A stretch of DNA of 64,000 nt from Bondarzewia mesenterica (lineage: Eukaryota; Basidiomycota; Agaricomycetes; Russulales; Bondarzewiaceae), in contig SGPL01000125.1 in assembly GCA_004802705.1 (NCBI GenBank), positions 1-64,000 of the forward strand. The letters run 5' to 3'. The translations under genes were made by a program, and so were the position numbers. Positions 24,001 to 35,032 of this stretch are shown here, in pieces. Numbering within the stretch: position 1 is the stretch's first letter; each line of letters begins with the position of its first letter. The notes below the pieces were generated by a model. That model was not told the origin of the DNA, did no database searches, and was given only the letters and a program-made list of their open reading frames with translations.

Positions 24001-24243
24001 CTGCTTGAAGTCTTGTCGGGTCATGGCAATGGGAGTGTGAACTCCGTCGCATGGAATCCACGGAATAAGCAAATGTTCGCGTCCTGCTCTGACGATTTTA
24101 CTATCCGAATATGGGAGGCACCTCCTGTAGACACGCTTGGTCAGGCCCCGTCATCATGCCTTGGCTTGAGAGCAGTAGAGCAGGAACCAGAGCCAAGTGG
24201 GAAAGGAAAGGGAAAGAGAAGAGAACCCTGGGATGAGGACTGA
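21013..24243 (+). CDS. GID7: GID E3-ligase subunit Gid7 / WDR26 homolog
   Basis: WD40 subunit of the GID/CTLH ubiquitin ligase, which in yeast degrades gluconeogenic enzymes. A long Ser/Pro-rich N terminus (GTPTLIPATRTRS, SLERPPKRQRIHS) precedes the LisH piece YIDREEYIRLVIQSLRDVGY. The CTLH region reads ESAATLEAESGYVMETPEV, FRQCILDGAWSAAEAAL, then FLISRQKYLELLELGRITAA. WD40 repeats follow: HTDEVWSLEWSHDGRWLASA, CIAWSLDDSILLSASEQYIK, SCFGGVDENFVVSGSE, NVYVWHRDRGILLEVLSGH and CSDDFTIRIWE. It ends in a basic-acidic tail at 24243. The 5' end is unsure: ATG at 21013 (MPTSSFFS) looks right but runs into a stop before the downstream frame, so an intron or an indel lies between 21035 and about 21147. 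Confidence 0.9.
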
Positions 24244-25106
24244 GTCTTACGCGTGCACTCTTCCCTGTTGGTCTTACACGGATGATCGGTACCTCACGTT
24301 CTCATTCCACCTTCTGTCAGTCGCACTGTTTTCGGCTCACTGCTCTATCCATCTTGCAATCATACTTACGATTCATATCTATATTCAACTCAATCCTTGC
24401 TTTCTCACACATTCATCATCTGCATGTAGACTTGGTATTACTATAGCAATTATATGAAGGATAGTTGGTATTTTTCGTTGCATGATTCGGTCTTCAAGGT
24501 GGGTCCTGTATTCCTTTTTTTTCTCTCGTTCCACGATACGTACGGCGAAGAACCGCGTCAGCTTACCCGGTGGAAATCCTCGATCAAAAGTGTCGCCCCT
24601 TGACCGCCTTTGGTCTCATAAGTCCTTGAGTTTAAGCGCCAGCCTCTGGCCTTGAACTGCATCTATGTCATCGTATGTGCACGAATGCATCTCACGCATC
24701 CAGAAAAGGCGGTCCACATAGTCGCCGCCGGGGTTACTCATCAAAAATACACCATCTGCCCGCCAGAAGGGTTGGGCTGGCTAACATTCCACGGGAAAAT
24801 CCTATAGACAGTAGCTTTTCTGGATAATATATAATTAGCGTTGATTGGATGTTATGCAGAATCAGACACATTAGAGCTGAGGGAGTACGGTGATGCCTAG
24901 AGTTGATGGCACATGAGCTGCGAACGCGAAGGTTTAAAGTACAGAATACAGGGCCAGTTTCGAGAGGAGCGAAAGAGCATCTGTCCGGCATAGTACATGA
25001 CAGGTAGGTAACGACGGGCCAATGGATTGTTGAGCCGAGAACAAGGAAAGCGGGCAGTGAGACAGACGGCATCTATTAGTGATACGATCGAAGAGACTGG
25101 AAGGAT
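24244..25106. other. Intergenic between convergent GID7 and Elongin-A
   Basis: About 860 bases between two facing stops. Only short frames without domain signals; no repeats or RNA genes seen. Confidence 0.5.
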
Positions 25107-26272
25107 TCATGCTGTTGGAAAGCCGCGGGAAGGTGCTAAATGACTGGGTAGCTGAGAATGTGCACGATGCTTCGGCATGAATAGAGATGATGGGGCACTC
25201 TTTTTGGCTACAGATGGAGGCTTGGGCATGCGTGGGGGTGGCGAAGCAGGTGAGAGGTCAATGGCAATGGGCTTAGAAACGCGCTTCGGAGTAAGAGTGC
25301 CGACAGGTTTCTGTGCCGTACCCGAGTCGGACGAAGAAGATAGGGAAGGAGGATCACACGGCTGAGTAGGGCGGCGGACGGCAACAGTCTTGACGACAAC
25401 TCGGCTGCCAGAAGGTGACGGTGTCGTGGGTGGCGGGGGTTTGGCACTGGCGGTATGAGGGACGATACGATAGGATTTGGCAGTGAACATCGGTGGGTGC
25501 ATACTTGCTCCGAATACAGACTTTTGTATTCTTGATGCCTCAGATTTGGTTCTTTGAAAGAGAGTCTTGTGTTGTGAAGGGCCGTTCCCTAATTAGGCAT
25601 AAGATACTTGCGCACAAAAAGAAGACGAGCATGCTTACAACTTCGAGCCCGTTTTGCAGGCGGAATCTTGTCTGTGAACTTAATTTCTCTCTCTTTCTTA
25701 CGCTCCTCTTCCTCCATACGTGCAGTACGAATTCGGGATCCGATTTCTTCGAAGCGTTTAGCTTCCAACTCGCGTACGCTCTGAAATTAAGGTAAGTCAA
25801 GTATCAAGGAAGAAAAAACCGTGCTTGCTTACGAAGAAAATGCTCTTTCCATGATGAAGGCTCTTGCAATACTCCAGTATGATAGCGATGAGCCGTAGTA
25901 GGATAGACCCGAAAACACAAATTTTTCCATAATTCTAACGCGAATGCATCAAGAAGGACTTGGTGAGGGCAGTTCAAAAGTTCTCTCACCATCGGTCTCC
26001 GACTCGAGATGCTGGGAAAATCGAGTGGTAAGGACGCGTGGGCAATCACAGTGGTAGAAGCCTTACTGGTGTAGAATTCTCGAGTCTGAAAAGAGTATCC
26101 GCTGAGCAGTGTTCTAGAATGGGTTTGACAAGGTCATAGCGCACGACATCACCCAAGGAATCAATCTCTACACAGGAACAGTAAAAATTAGTACGAGCGA
26201 GATGACTTCCCCACCACTAGACAGACCGTCGACATGGGTCGCAGCCACTGCAACCCGAGAACAATGAGTCAT
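25107..26272 (-). CDS. Elongin-A-like protein (RNA Pol II elongation / ubiquitin ligase adaptor)
   Basis: Elongin A family: binds Elongin C and acts in Pol II elongation and in degrading stalled polymerase. Exons join to CSRVAVAATHVD-EIDSLGDVVRYDLVKPIL, EHCSADTLFRLENSTP, HLESETDELWKNLCFRVYP, TAHRYHTGVLQEPSSWKEHF, then LEAKRFEEIGSRIRTARMEE and EIKFTDKIPPAKRARS. This is the full conserved Elongin-A core. The C terminus is a Pro/Ser-rich tail (TPKRVSKPIAIDLSPASPPP) ending at 25107. The usual BC-box (SLxxYC) is poorly kept (PYMTHC). The start ATG 26272 is a guess: the reading frame stays open upstream and joins the unidentified exons at 26285-26829, so this may be the C-terminal part of a longer protein. 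Confidence 0.8.
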
Positions 26273-26829
26273 ATAGGGATACAAGAGGTCCAGTTTTCGC
26301 ACCTCTTTGACAATATTGAACCAGTGTGGGCAGGCGTCTTGTCGTTGTATCAAAATCTGAAGCCATGTCATGTATGTCGGGACGAGAAAGTTGACGAGGA
26401 CTAGGATCACGCGGGGCCAGTGACGGTACTTACCTGGATAGCGATTACTCCTTCAGGAAGTGCATCCGGCTTGAGCATAATCGGAAATATTTTCCCATCA
26501 CTCAAACCATCCTGACGGAACTTCTTTTCATCTTGAACGGGTGCTTTTGAGTCACATCTCGCCGTACTGCATAACAAGCATAGGCACTTTTAAAAATCCA
26601 GTCAACGAGACGGCATAGGTCTTACTTACCCTTTCCTGACTGCCGCATCACCGTCCAGTTCCCATTCACATACTTTCAAGCGTCCCAGTTGTTCGGAAAT
26701 CGTGCCTATACAAGGCAAGATCCAGTCTCAAGATTGACCTATACCGGCTGGACGGGTGTGAACAGAAAGGCTGGCATAGTCCATCAGTGCCATGCGCATT
26801 GCAAGCTTCCGCTCACATAGGTTGAGCAT
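26273..26829 (-). CDS. Unidentified exons, N-terminal extension of Elongin-A gene or separate gene
   Basis: I do not recognise this protein. Reading from ATG 26829, three introns with good sites join MLNLCERKLAMRMALMDYAS, TISEQLGRLKVCEWELDG, FRQDGLSDGKIFPIMLKPDA and LPEGVIAIQ to ILIQRQDACPHWFNIVKEV. The phases match at each join (G|GC, GG|T, phase 0), which argues for real coding sequence. The last exon runs without a stop straight into the Elongin-A-like core. If the final donor at 26257 is not used, the frame instead ends at 26168, giving a protein of about 160 aa. So two overlapping genes, or one fused gene, are both possible. The exon beginning at 26829 seems to have an acceptor just upstream, so the true start may be further 5'. 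Confidence 0.45.
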
Positions 26830-27946
26830 GTTTTCAACGACGAATGGAGCATCTCATTCAGGGACAGACCGGCTCAGAAACAGCAGGAGAGACTGAGCCA
26901 GAGACGTAAAAGGCACGTTTCAGACTCAATTCTTCGTGAGATCCTGAGGCTTTACGGGCTTGCCAATGCGACACTCCCATGCAGTTTATGGATCCATACC
27001 TGAGATTACACCACTTTTAGGCCGAGCTCACCGACTGAATGAGAATTGACGCGGGGGTCTGTATGCGCAGCGCGTACAGCCTGGGACAGACACAGATGCT
27101 TGACAGTAGTAGGGTGAGGAATTCCTGTCTGTGACATGGTCCATTGGCGCTGACACATATCCTGCCAGTGAGTCAAAGCCTGAAACATGTTATTACAAGC
27201 ATGTCGAACACAAGCCAAAAACTCTGATCCAAAAGTGAGCATCGAAATGGACGGCCAAGGACGAACGATAAAGCTTGATGCATTGATGACCGGGTCGGGG
27301 AGGTGTGGACTGAGAAGGGAAAAGGACAAGCCCACGAGCAGTGAGAATGGCTCGGGCCAAGGTTCTGCGTTCGCACAGGACAACACCCGATCCCGTTTAA
27401 CGGATCTTTCTGGACATTTTGAAGAATCACCCGAGGGCATGAAATAGACATCGAGTTTCCCATATTCTCGGCGCTACCCCCACGCCAATGTGAGAGCACC
27501 GTTCTGAGAAGCATTGAGGACCGTCTACCGGAACCCGACTTGCTAGGGCTTTTTACATCCGTTGAGTATCGTTTTGCTCCCGTTCTCATAAGTAACCTCT
27601 CAATTGTGGCACTATCAATCGCGCGGGAGAATTATTCCAGGATACATGCCTCATTTTCTTTTTTCCCAACTCCTTCACGGTCTCGAGCGCTGAAAAGGCA
27701 GCCCGACGACCAAATTCTCCATGGACAACTTCACCGTCCTGTGGCCAAATCTACCTCTTTAGACTTGGGCTTCTACCACCAGCACATGGCCGACTTTTTG
27801 TACGGCTCTCGTGGACAATCTCAAAGTTATACCGCACCTTATCTCCTTCAAAATCACTCCCTTCATTTGCAAACCGTCTCACGAACTGTTTTCTCAAGCA
27901 TCATTTTTCTTTTTGATTTAAAAGCACCATCGTCTTCCATCCCGTC
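26830..27946. other. Region upstream of WOPR gene, possible 5' exons on minus strand
   Basis: Holds the WOPR promoter (plus strand) at its right end and perhaps missing 5' exons of the unidentified minus-strand gene. Open frames occur on both strands at 27006-27447 but overlap each other and carry no motif I know, so I do not call them. Confidence 0.4.
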
Positions 27947-28905
27947 ATGTTCTACGCCCCTATTCAAAACATGCAGAGACCCACTCATCCTCGACTCCAC
28001 GTTCGCGACGCCCGAGACGCACACACAGTCTTCGAGGCCGTTCGCAAAGGACTGCTGAGGCCTGTCGAGCGCCGTTTAAATGAGGTCGAGCGCTCCATGC
28101 ACATCCGCTCGGGTGCGATATTTGTCTGGGAGGAGAGTGACGACGATCTGGGATTGAAGCGATGGACGGACGGGCGTGTCTGGAGCCAGTCCCGCATGCG
28201 TGAGGTGAGTTGTGAAAATTCACCAACTGGCGGAGTCATTGTATGACCGTCTTGCTCGCTATAGCCGTATCTCTTCTACGACGAAAAACTGCCATCGGAC
28301 GGCACATCCAATGACCAAGCTCCTAGGTAAGCACTCTAATTGAATATCGGCCAAACCTGGGAGTAACCTTCAATCGAACATCTTCAAGCTCGCCGAACAA
28401 TTTTCGATTCGTTGATGGTATAGCTCGCAGTAGTGCAATATCGCCAGCGCTCTCGCATTACGACCGCAGCGAGCAGCACCCTGGAGGTCTTGTCAAGCAG
28501 GCGTACTCTGCATGGGTCCTAGAAAGGCCAAACACAAAGCCCCGCAAGTGGCATTTGACCGCGTACTTCACATACTCCGATCTCCCGCGACTTCCTACAA
28601 TCGACCAAGACCTCACCTTGCGGGGTGTGACAGTGCCGGCAGGAATGTATAGAAGTGGGAAGGCCAGATCGAGGAATTCAGATGCCGCGGGTGCCTCTAC
28701 GCCTTCTTCGCCCCCATCTTCGCCGCCGCCTTACGCACGGGGTCAGCCGAGTTCTTCGCAAGGTTCTCGTGGCGAGCCATTGCCATCCTTGCATCTGGCT
28801 GTCGCGTCCACCCAACACGACGGGCTTTTACCCCGGCAGGTACATGACCGACCTGCAGAAGATCAGCGTATGATTCAAATGCTGAATTCTCGACACATTT
28901 TATAG
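27947..28905 (+). CDS. WOPR-domain (Gti1/Pac2/Wor1 family) transcription factor
   Basis: Fungal DNA-binding regulator of the family that includes Wor1, Ryp1, Gti1 and Pac2, which control morphology, dimorphism or nutrient responses. Exon 1 gives HVRDARDAHTVFEAVRKGLL, then RRLNEVERSMHIRSGAIFVW and LKRWTDGRVWSQSRMRE, the WOPRa half. After introns come PYLFYDEKLPSDG and, in the WOPRb half, LVKQAYSAWV and KWHLTAYFTYSDLPRLPTID. The C-terminal tail is Ser/Pro-rich and short, giving roughly 260 residues, at the small end of the family. The start MFYAPIQNMQRP is the first Met before the domain. The second intron uses a TTCAAG acceptor. Which subfamily (Gti1 or Pac2) is not certain. Confidence 0.9.
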
Positions 28906-29166
28906 AATTGCAGGAGATGGGTACGGACGGTGTTAACTTATGTCTACTTTTCAGTTATCATGAATCCAAGTCATATGGTGGGCGGCGAGTTGAGCACGTA
29001 GGGAAAAATAGGGTTCGCATTCTGATAGTCAATGCATCAGCTGAAATGAACAATTATAACCTTTGAGAAATTGGACATCTCATCAGCAAGACGGCCGAGA
29101 CAAGGCGAGGAGAACTCAACTAGAAATACAGCAGAATACTCGGTACAAATGTTTACGACAAGAAAA

Positions 29167-29811
29167 TCAATCATCTTCCTGGTCTGAAAGTGGCTCGTCT
29201 TCCGGACCAGCTTCCGCTTGAATCGCGCCCGCAAGATCGTCCGACTCTCCTTTCTGAGCAGCGAGACGTTGGCCTGCAGATTAATGAAATAAGAAAGAAG
29301 CAGTTTTCCGAGAGCAAGCAAACGCACGTATCAAAGTGTGAATTGCTTGCTGTGTCTGTCTATCCAGCTTGGCGAGCTTTTTATCCATCTCACGCTTGAG
29401 GTCCCAATTGGGTCTCTTTGGTGCTATATTGAATAGGTCCTGTGTCGCAGCAATCAGAGATTCAGCACCGTAGAAGCCAACCGGTCGACGTACAAGGTCC
29501 TGAGCCCTCCTTTCCTCGTCTTCGGTGATGATCTGTTCTGCTAGACCTTCGACATGCCTCTCAACTGTATCATCCATGTCCACATCCTCCTGCTGTCGCT
29601 TCCGCAATGTTCTTGTTTCCGGATCAAAGTTACGTTTGCTAAGAACAGGTTCTGGTGTGCCATCGCTAACAGCAACATGTTATGGACTTGGTAATGAAAT
29701 CAGTTTAGTTCATGAACCGTACCCATTCTCATCGAATTCTCCGCCCGCTCGTTTCCATTTCAAAGCAATTAGACGCGCCTTTCGCGCCTCGGACGTTGCA
29801 GCTAACGACAT
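29167..29811 (-). CDS. CWF18: Cwf18/CCDC12 spliceosome protein
   Basis: Small coiled-coil component of the Prp19/NTC-containing activated spliceosome. The start ATG 29811 gives MSLAATSEARKARLIALKWK, followed by NFDPETRTLRKR, VERHVEGLAEQIITEDEERR, LFNIAPKRPNWDLKREMDKK and TQQAIHTLIRQRLAAQKG, ending in an acidic tail (EDEPLSDQEDD) at 29167. This is near full length for the family. The intron at 29440-29493 (54 nt, GTACGT...ACACAG) is stop-free and in frame; removing it restores the conserved join RRAQDL-DLFNIAPK. Divergent from GUF1 across about 280 bases. Confidence 0.93.
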
Positions 29812-30090
29812 TCTTCGTGCAGAAGTTGTTCAAGGATGTGACTAGGCGCGTCGATGACAAGCGGAGTGTAGAGCGAGTAAGAGCACGCAAGTCCGCTATT
29901 GAACCAAGATTGAACGAGAGCAGAAGCAGGCAGAAGCTCGGCATAGCCCCGCCAAAGTCTGATTAGTCATACAAATAGTACTCAGTTGATGATTGACAGT
30001 GACCTTCGAGTCTAGCTTTCATCACCTAACTTCCAAGGAGCGACATCCACAGCATCTCGGCTTGAGTTCGAGGGGCTTTAACCTCTTCAC

Positions 30091-33056
30091 ATGCTTCTGA
30101 AATGCAGTGCATCTTCTCTTCAGGCATTTCATAGGCATTCCAAGCGATACATCGTTCAGTATGCCTTCAGCACTTCGGCTTTTGCTCAAATGGCCGCACA
30201 GAAGTCTATACAAATGGAGGACTATTCCTGCGATGTAATTCGGTATCTCCAGATGCTTTTATTGCCTTTCCTATAAGGATCTGACATGACTCCCAAGAAA
30301 TTTCTCTATCATTGCTCACATCGGTATGAAGATGTGTAAATGACAGAACATGGGAGAACTCACTGCGTTGGTAGATCACGGCAAGTCAACGCTTGCGGAC
30401 AGGCTTCTCGAGGTCTTTTTAAAATTTTTTTTATCATTATACTTTGTATACTCAAAGAATTTTAGATGACAAGTACCATCTCGGCTACCGTCAAGGGTAC
30501 TAATCAGCAATTCCTGGACAAATTGAAGGTCGAAAGAGAAAGAGGAATAACGGGTATGTCGTACCATAAGAGAGAGTTTTCTTCCCTGACTATCAACTTT
30601 AGTGAAGGCACAGACCGCGAGGTTGGTGTCAACAATACTCTTTCTGGCTCTTGACGGTGAATCCCATGTCCTGCAGCATGTTCCATAATCACAACGGTCG
30701 GAATTACCTTCTCAATCTCATCGATACGCCTGTAAGCTCTTTGCAGCTACTTTGTTGTGAACGGCCGCCGTAAGGTTTTCACAGGGGCATGTTGATTTTT
30801 CTTGGGAAGTTTCGCGATCCATGGCCGCTTGTGAAGGCGCACTCCTGCTTGTTGATGCAACTCAAGGAGTTCAAGCTCAATCTCTGTCGGTCTTTCACAC
30901 TGCTTGTGAAAGAGGTCTTACGATCATTCCCGTACTCAACAAGGTTGTTACGTGTCCATGCACAACATTGTCGTCTTCGCTGACGTTGTCAAACCAGATT
31001 GACCTTCCTGCTGCTCAACCAGATCGAATAACGGCACAGATGCAGTCAACTTTTGGGATTGATCCTGCGGATGTTCTTCATATCTCAGCCAAGACCGGAC
31101 AAGGTGTCGAGGCAGTCTTGCAGGCAATTGTGGAACGAATACCTCCGCCCACTGGCAGTCCTTCCGAGAAGATGAAAGCATTTCTATTTGATTCATCGTA
31201 AGTAACTTCATATATTCCTGAAGGTCTCGATCCCATTTACATCACTTGTTGTAGGTACGATCGGTATCGGGGCGTGATATCGTTGGTGAGTATACAAAAT
31301 GGGGTCCTTCGTAAAGGTACGGTCGTCTTCAAGTGAGCCCAGACGCGGCATCTAAAGTTTTGTTCAATAGGAGACAAAATTGCCTCGTGTTACACACGGA
31401 AGAAATATGAAATCACCGATCTAGGAATCATGCATCCTGAAGAAGTGTCCACTTCCCAGCTGCTGCCAGGACAAGTTGGGTATATTGCATGCAACATGAA
31501 GCAATCCTCCGAAGGTATGTATTGTCCTTGGCTAGTTATCGTTCTTAGCTTTGTTCAGATCTTCTATGCATCAGCCCATATCGGCGATACACTTCACCTG
31601 GTCGGTGAGACTGTTGAACCCATGCCTGGGTTCCAACCTGCAAAGGCAATGGTAATACACACTTCCCGCCTGTTGAATGGTTTCCCGCTCAATGGGAGAA
31701 GGTGTATGCAGGGGTATTTCCCGTGGATAGTAATGACTTTATCAAGCTAGAAGAGTCTATCAAGAGGGTGTGTTCGTGGCGTCTGAGACAACTCCACCGA
31801 TTCGTATTGACTTTAGTTGACAGCTAACACTCACGGATCGTAGCGTGACTGTTCAGCGTGAGTCTTCGACAGCCTTAGCTCAGGGCTGTCGGTTGGGTTT
31901 CCTCGGAACACTGCATATGGACGTGTTTCGTCAACGCCTTGAAGATGAATACGACGCTAACATAATTATCACTGCACCAACGGTACCATACAAAGGTGCG
32001 TGATCGACTGACTATCATAATTCCTCTTGGCTTCTATTCATAATGCTCGGTGTGACAGTGGTGTACAAAGACAAGACGGTCTTCGTCAGCAACCCCACTG
32101 ATTTCCCAGACATTACAGACCCTTCTGCCAAGGTCCGTGAGGTACAGGAACCTATCGTAAAGGCGACTATTATCGTACCTGAAGGTATACAAAGTGTGGT
32201 TGTTTTCTGCACATGGCTGACATTGCCCGATCTCGTAGATTATCTCGGCGAGATGATGGATCTATGCTTCTTACATCGAGCGGAAGACATGGATCATCGT
32301 TATTTAGATAGCTCTAGCGCATCATCTGCAAGGGCTATATTGACGTGCACTATGCCCTTGAGCGACATTGTAACGGACTTCTTCGACAAGCTGAAGAGCC
32401 GCAGTTCAGGTTTTGCGAGCTTTGAGTCAGTCGGCTTTTGAAATTTACCCTGCATTATAGCTGAAGAATTTTTTTAGTTACGAAGACGCTGGTTATCAGC
32501 GCAGCAACCTTGTGAAGGTATCCGCTTCACTTGATGTTTCTATCACCGTTTACTGAAATCAAATTCTCGTCTAGATGAGCTTTTTGCTCAACAACAAACC
32601 TGTAGATGCTCTGGCCCTCATAGTCCATCGCTCTGCCGAACAGACTGTAGGACGACTATGGGTCAAAAAACTCCGTGCGTCATCTCATACATTCTGCTTG
32701 GCAAGTATTGACAAAGCGTCACCTTCGCTGTGTGCCATGCTATCAGACAAGGTCATTCCCCGGCAAATGTTCGAAGTCCCCATCCAAGCTGTGGTAGGCA
32801 AGAGAGTCATCGCTCGCGAGACGCTCTCGGCTCTTCGTGCAGATGTCACTGCTGGACTCTACGGCGGTAAGCAGCGAATGCCTCGCCCATCTGAGTTTTT
32901 GACACGGAGATGTTTTTATGTTATTTAGGGCATTATGAGCGAAAAATGAAGCATCTGGAGAATCAGAAAGAGTCAAAACGCCGGATGAAACGTATAGGAA
33001 GCGTCGATCTGCCTCAAGAAGCATTTTTCGACATCCTGAGGACCAAAAGCTCCTGA
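30091..33056 (+). CDS. GUF1: Mitochondrial translation factor GUF1 (LepA/EF4)
   Basis: Ribosome-associated GTPase of the LepA family that acts on mitochondrial ribosomes under stress. The N terminus ([20 protein letters not shown]) is Arg/Ser-rich, fitting a mitochondrial presequence. Small exons then join [22 protein letters not shown] (G1), ERERGIT (switch I), NLIDTP-GHVDF (G3, DTPGH) and an N-K-I-D motif (PVLNK...[11 protein letters not shown]4). [16 protein letters not shown] starts domain [22 protein letters not shown] is the LepA EF-G-like domain, and YLGEMMDLC is domain V. The LepA-specific C-terminal domain includes [20 protein letters not shown] and [17 protein letters not shown]. 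It ends [13 protein letters not shown] at 33056. About ten introns; the one before RNFSI uses a CCCAAG acceptor. Confidence 0.95.
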
Positions 33057-33180
33057 GTTTCTGGCAAGGTCATGCTGCAAAAATTTGCGCTCAGTATCTA
33101 ATGCATTAGATTCTAGTACATATAATGCTACATTGTAAATTTCCCTTTTCTATGGCAACGTGAATGGACACCGAATACAC

Positions 33181-34650
33181 TCAAAGCTCGTAATCTTCGT
33201 CATCGTACGACTCCTTGATCAACCTGCGAGGTCTAACTCAGCTATGTAGTTCATAGTATTGGGCATGTATACATACCGGTAAATAGATGGTGGAGGATGG
33301 TCACCGCTAAAAGATCACTTCGTTGACGACAAATCAGACAAGCCAATGTAAATAAGACTCACTCGTTTGTGATATAAACGTCCACCAATTCGGGGCGAAC
33401 ATAGTCATAGTAAGGGTTGACGACATCAACTTTGTCTACAAGATCTCCCTCCTCGAACCCTAGGACACTGCTTGGGTCGGCGAAATCGAGGGCCCCGTAT
33501 TCATGATACAGATTCCATAGGGGTGTGAGCTTGAATTGTCCAGCACAGACGACGACGGGAGTGCTATGCGCGCGCGCTGCTGTTGCCGCGAGCGTGGACC
33601 CTGTCAATGCGAACATACCACCATTTGCGAGGATAGCGTGTGCACCGAGTATGACTTTGTTCACGCGGGACATGATGGCATAGATGGAGGAGTCGGGCAC
33701 GAGGAATGTGGAGATTCCAGATGCGGAGAGGGATCGTGCCATGTCGTGCCCTCCGTATCTATGCCAAAATAAATCAGAAATTGGATTGGAAGTGTGAGAT
33801 GACTGGGCAAAGGGAGGATTCCTTACGAGGGTCCACTTTCAGCAACGATGACAGTAAAATTATGGTAGTGGGCAGCAGATTTTAGGAATGCTTCCACTGT
33901 TCTTGACTTGCCAATGGTCAGAATGATCTCACTAGGGTATTTATAGGTCAGAGAGGTTTATCCGGAGACTGAGCCAGACTTACTCTGAGTGGATATGGTC
34001 TTTGGCACTTTTTGAGATATTATCATAGACCGTGTCCAGCTCGTCTAGGATATCCTGGATAGCCTCCATCAGAACAGGCTTCAATGTACGTGCAAACGAA
34101 TCCGGGTCATCGGGGTCATTCTCCCGCAGCACCAAGGCTGACTCCGTCTTCTGCGTGGTGACCTGCTTGCGTGGTTGACCTTGCAATACGAATTTCGAAA
34201 TCGAGAAGACTGTCGGCGAAGACGCAGTTGAGCCCTTCGATGCATTATTGTATTCCTCTCGGACGTGGTGCAGCAGCTTGCGAACAGTGTTCCCGACGGT
34301 ATGTTCTGATACATATACCAATGAGATTTGTCTGCGCGACATCGTCCGTACAGAGATAGGAATAGTGGACACCTTTTGGTTGTGCCTCCACAAGCTTCCG
34401 CCCTACTCCCCCGATGATCTCAACAAGCTGATGGATGTTTTGAAAGCGCGCCTTAGACACCACGTGGCGCAATACGAGGACTGTCTCCAATGCAGTTTCT
34501 CTTGAGCCTACTACCTGTCTGCGAAGGTTCGATCGTATATTCTTTCGCGGTGCATAAGAGCAGCAAATGTTAGGCTCACCGTCTTCGCAGTTTCGCTGCC
34601 AGGGCCTCAACAGTACGTTGACTGGCTACATTGTACAATTCAGAAGCCAT
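33181..34650 (-). CDS. GCD7: eIF2B beta subunit (GCD7)
   Basis: Regulatory subunit of the eIF2B guanine-nucleotide exchange factor that senses phosphorylated eIF2. The start MASELYNVASQ (ATG 34650) leads into LRRQVVGSRETALETVLVLR and QNIHQLVEIIGGVGRKLVEA, the alpha/beta/delta family helical domain. SLVYVSEHTVGNTVRKLLHH and the Ser/Thr-rich insert follow. The Rossmann-like C-terminal domain reads FTVIVAESGPSYGGHDMARS, DSSIYAIMSRVNKVILGAHA, ILANGGMFALTGSTLAA, then VCAGQFKLTPLW. The last exon gives SIYRLIKESYDDEDYEL and the stop at 33181. Length about 400 aa, usual for beta. The beta assignment, not alpha or delta, rests on the NPYYDYVRPELVDVYITNE end. Confidence 0.93.
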
Positions 34651-35032
34651 TCAAAATCTGAAAGTATTTTGGAGTAGATACGGTAGAGTACAAGGAGGAG
34701 ATCGTGGATAGGTTTCCCAAGAATTTCCTCGATCGTTGTGATTCCAGAGTCACACTGTCGACTCGGCAGTCACGATCTTGTAACAATCTTATCTTATCTT
34801 TGAAGCGCATACTAATCGCCGTAGTAGCAGACGCGGTTGCCGAGCAATCAGGAGCCCTCAGAAACATTTGGGAACACAATCGGCCAACGCCCATTAGTAT
34901 ACCCTTACTTTGTGTATACACGCATAACATTTTCATGAGTAGATCATCTACAGGATGGTTTAGATCTATACAAACAACAATAACTTCCGCTTTTTTCGGC
35001 TATCAGACATTCGCCTCTGGAGAACTCGATAT
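34651..35032. other. Intergenic, GCD7 promoter and TRP5 3' flank
   Basis: About 380 bases upstream of GCD7 and downstream of TRP5; both are on the minus strand. Open frames cross it but carry no domain. Confidence 0.5.

Noticed and set aside
25733..26400. Idea that the Elongin-A piece is an F-box protein
   Set aside because: The sequence matches the Elongin-A core throughout (VRYDLVKPILEHCS, ELWKNLCFRVYP, SSWKEHF, FEEIGSRIRTARMEE); a plain F-box call is less specific.
27187..27447. Plus-strand hydrophilic frame of 86 codons
   Set aside because: It overlaps open frames on the other strand, has no motif and no splice partners; coding is not supported.
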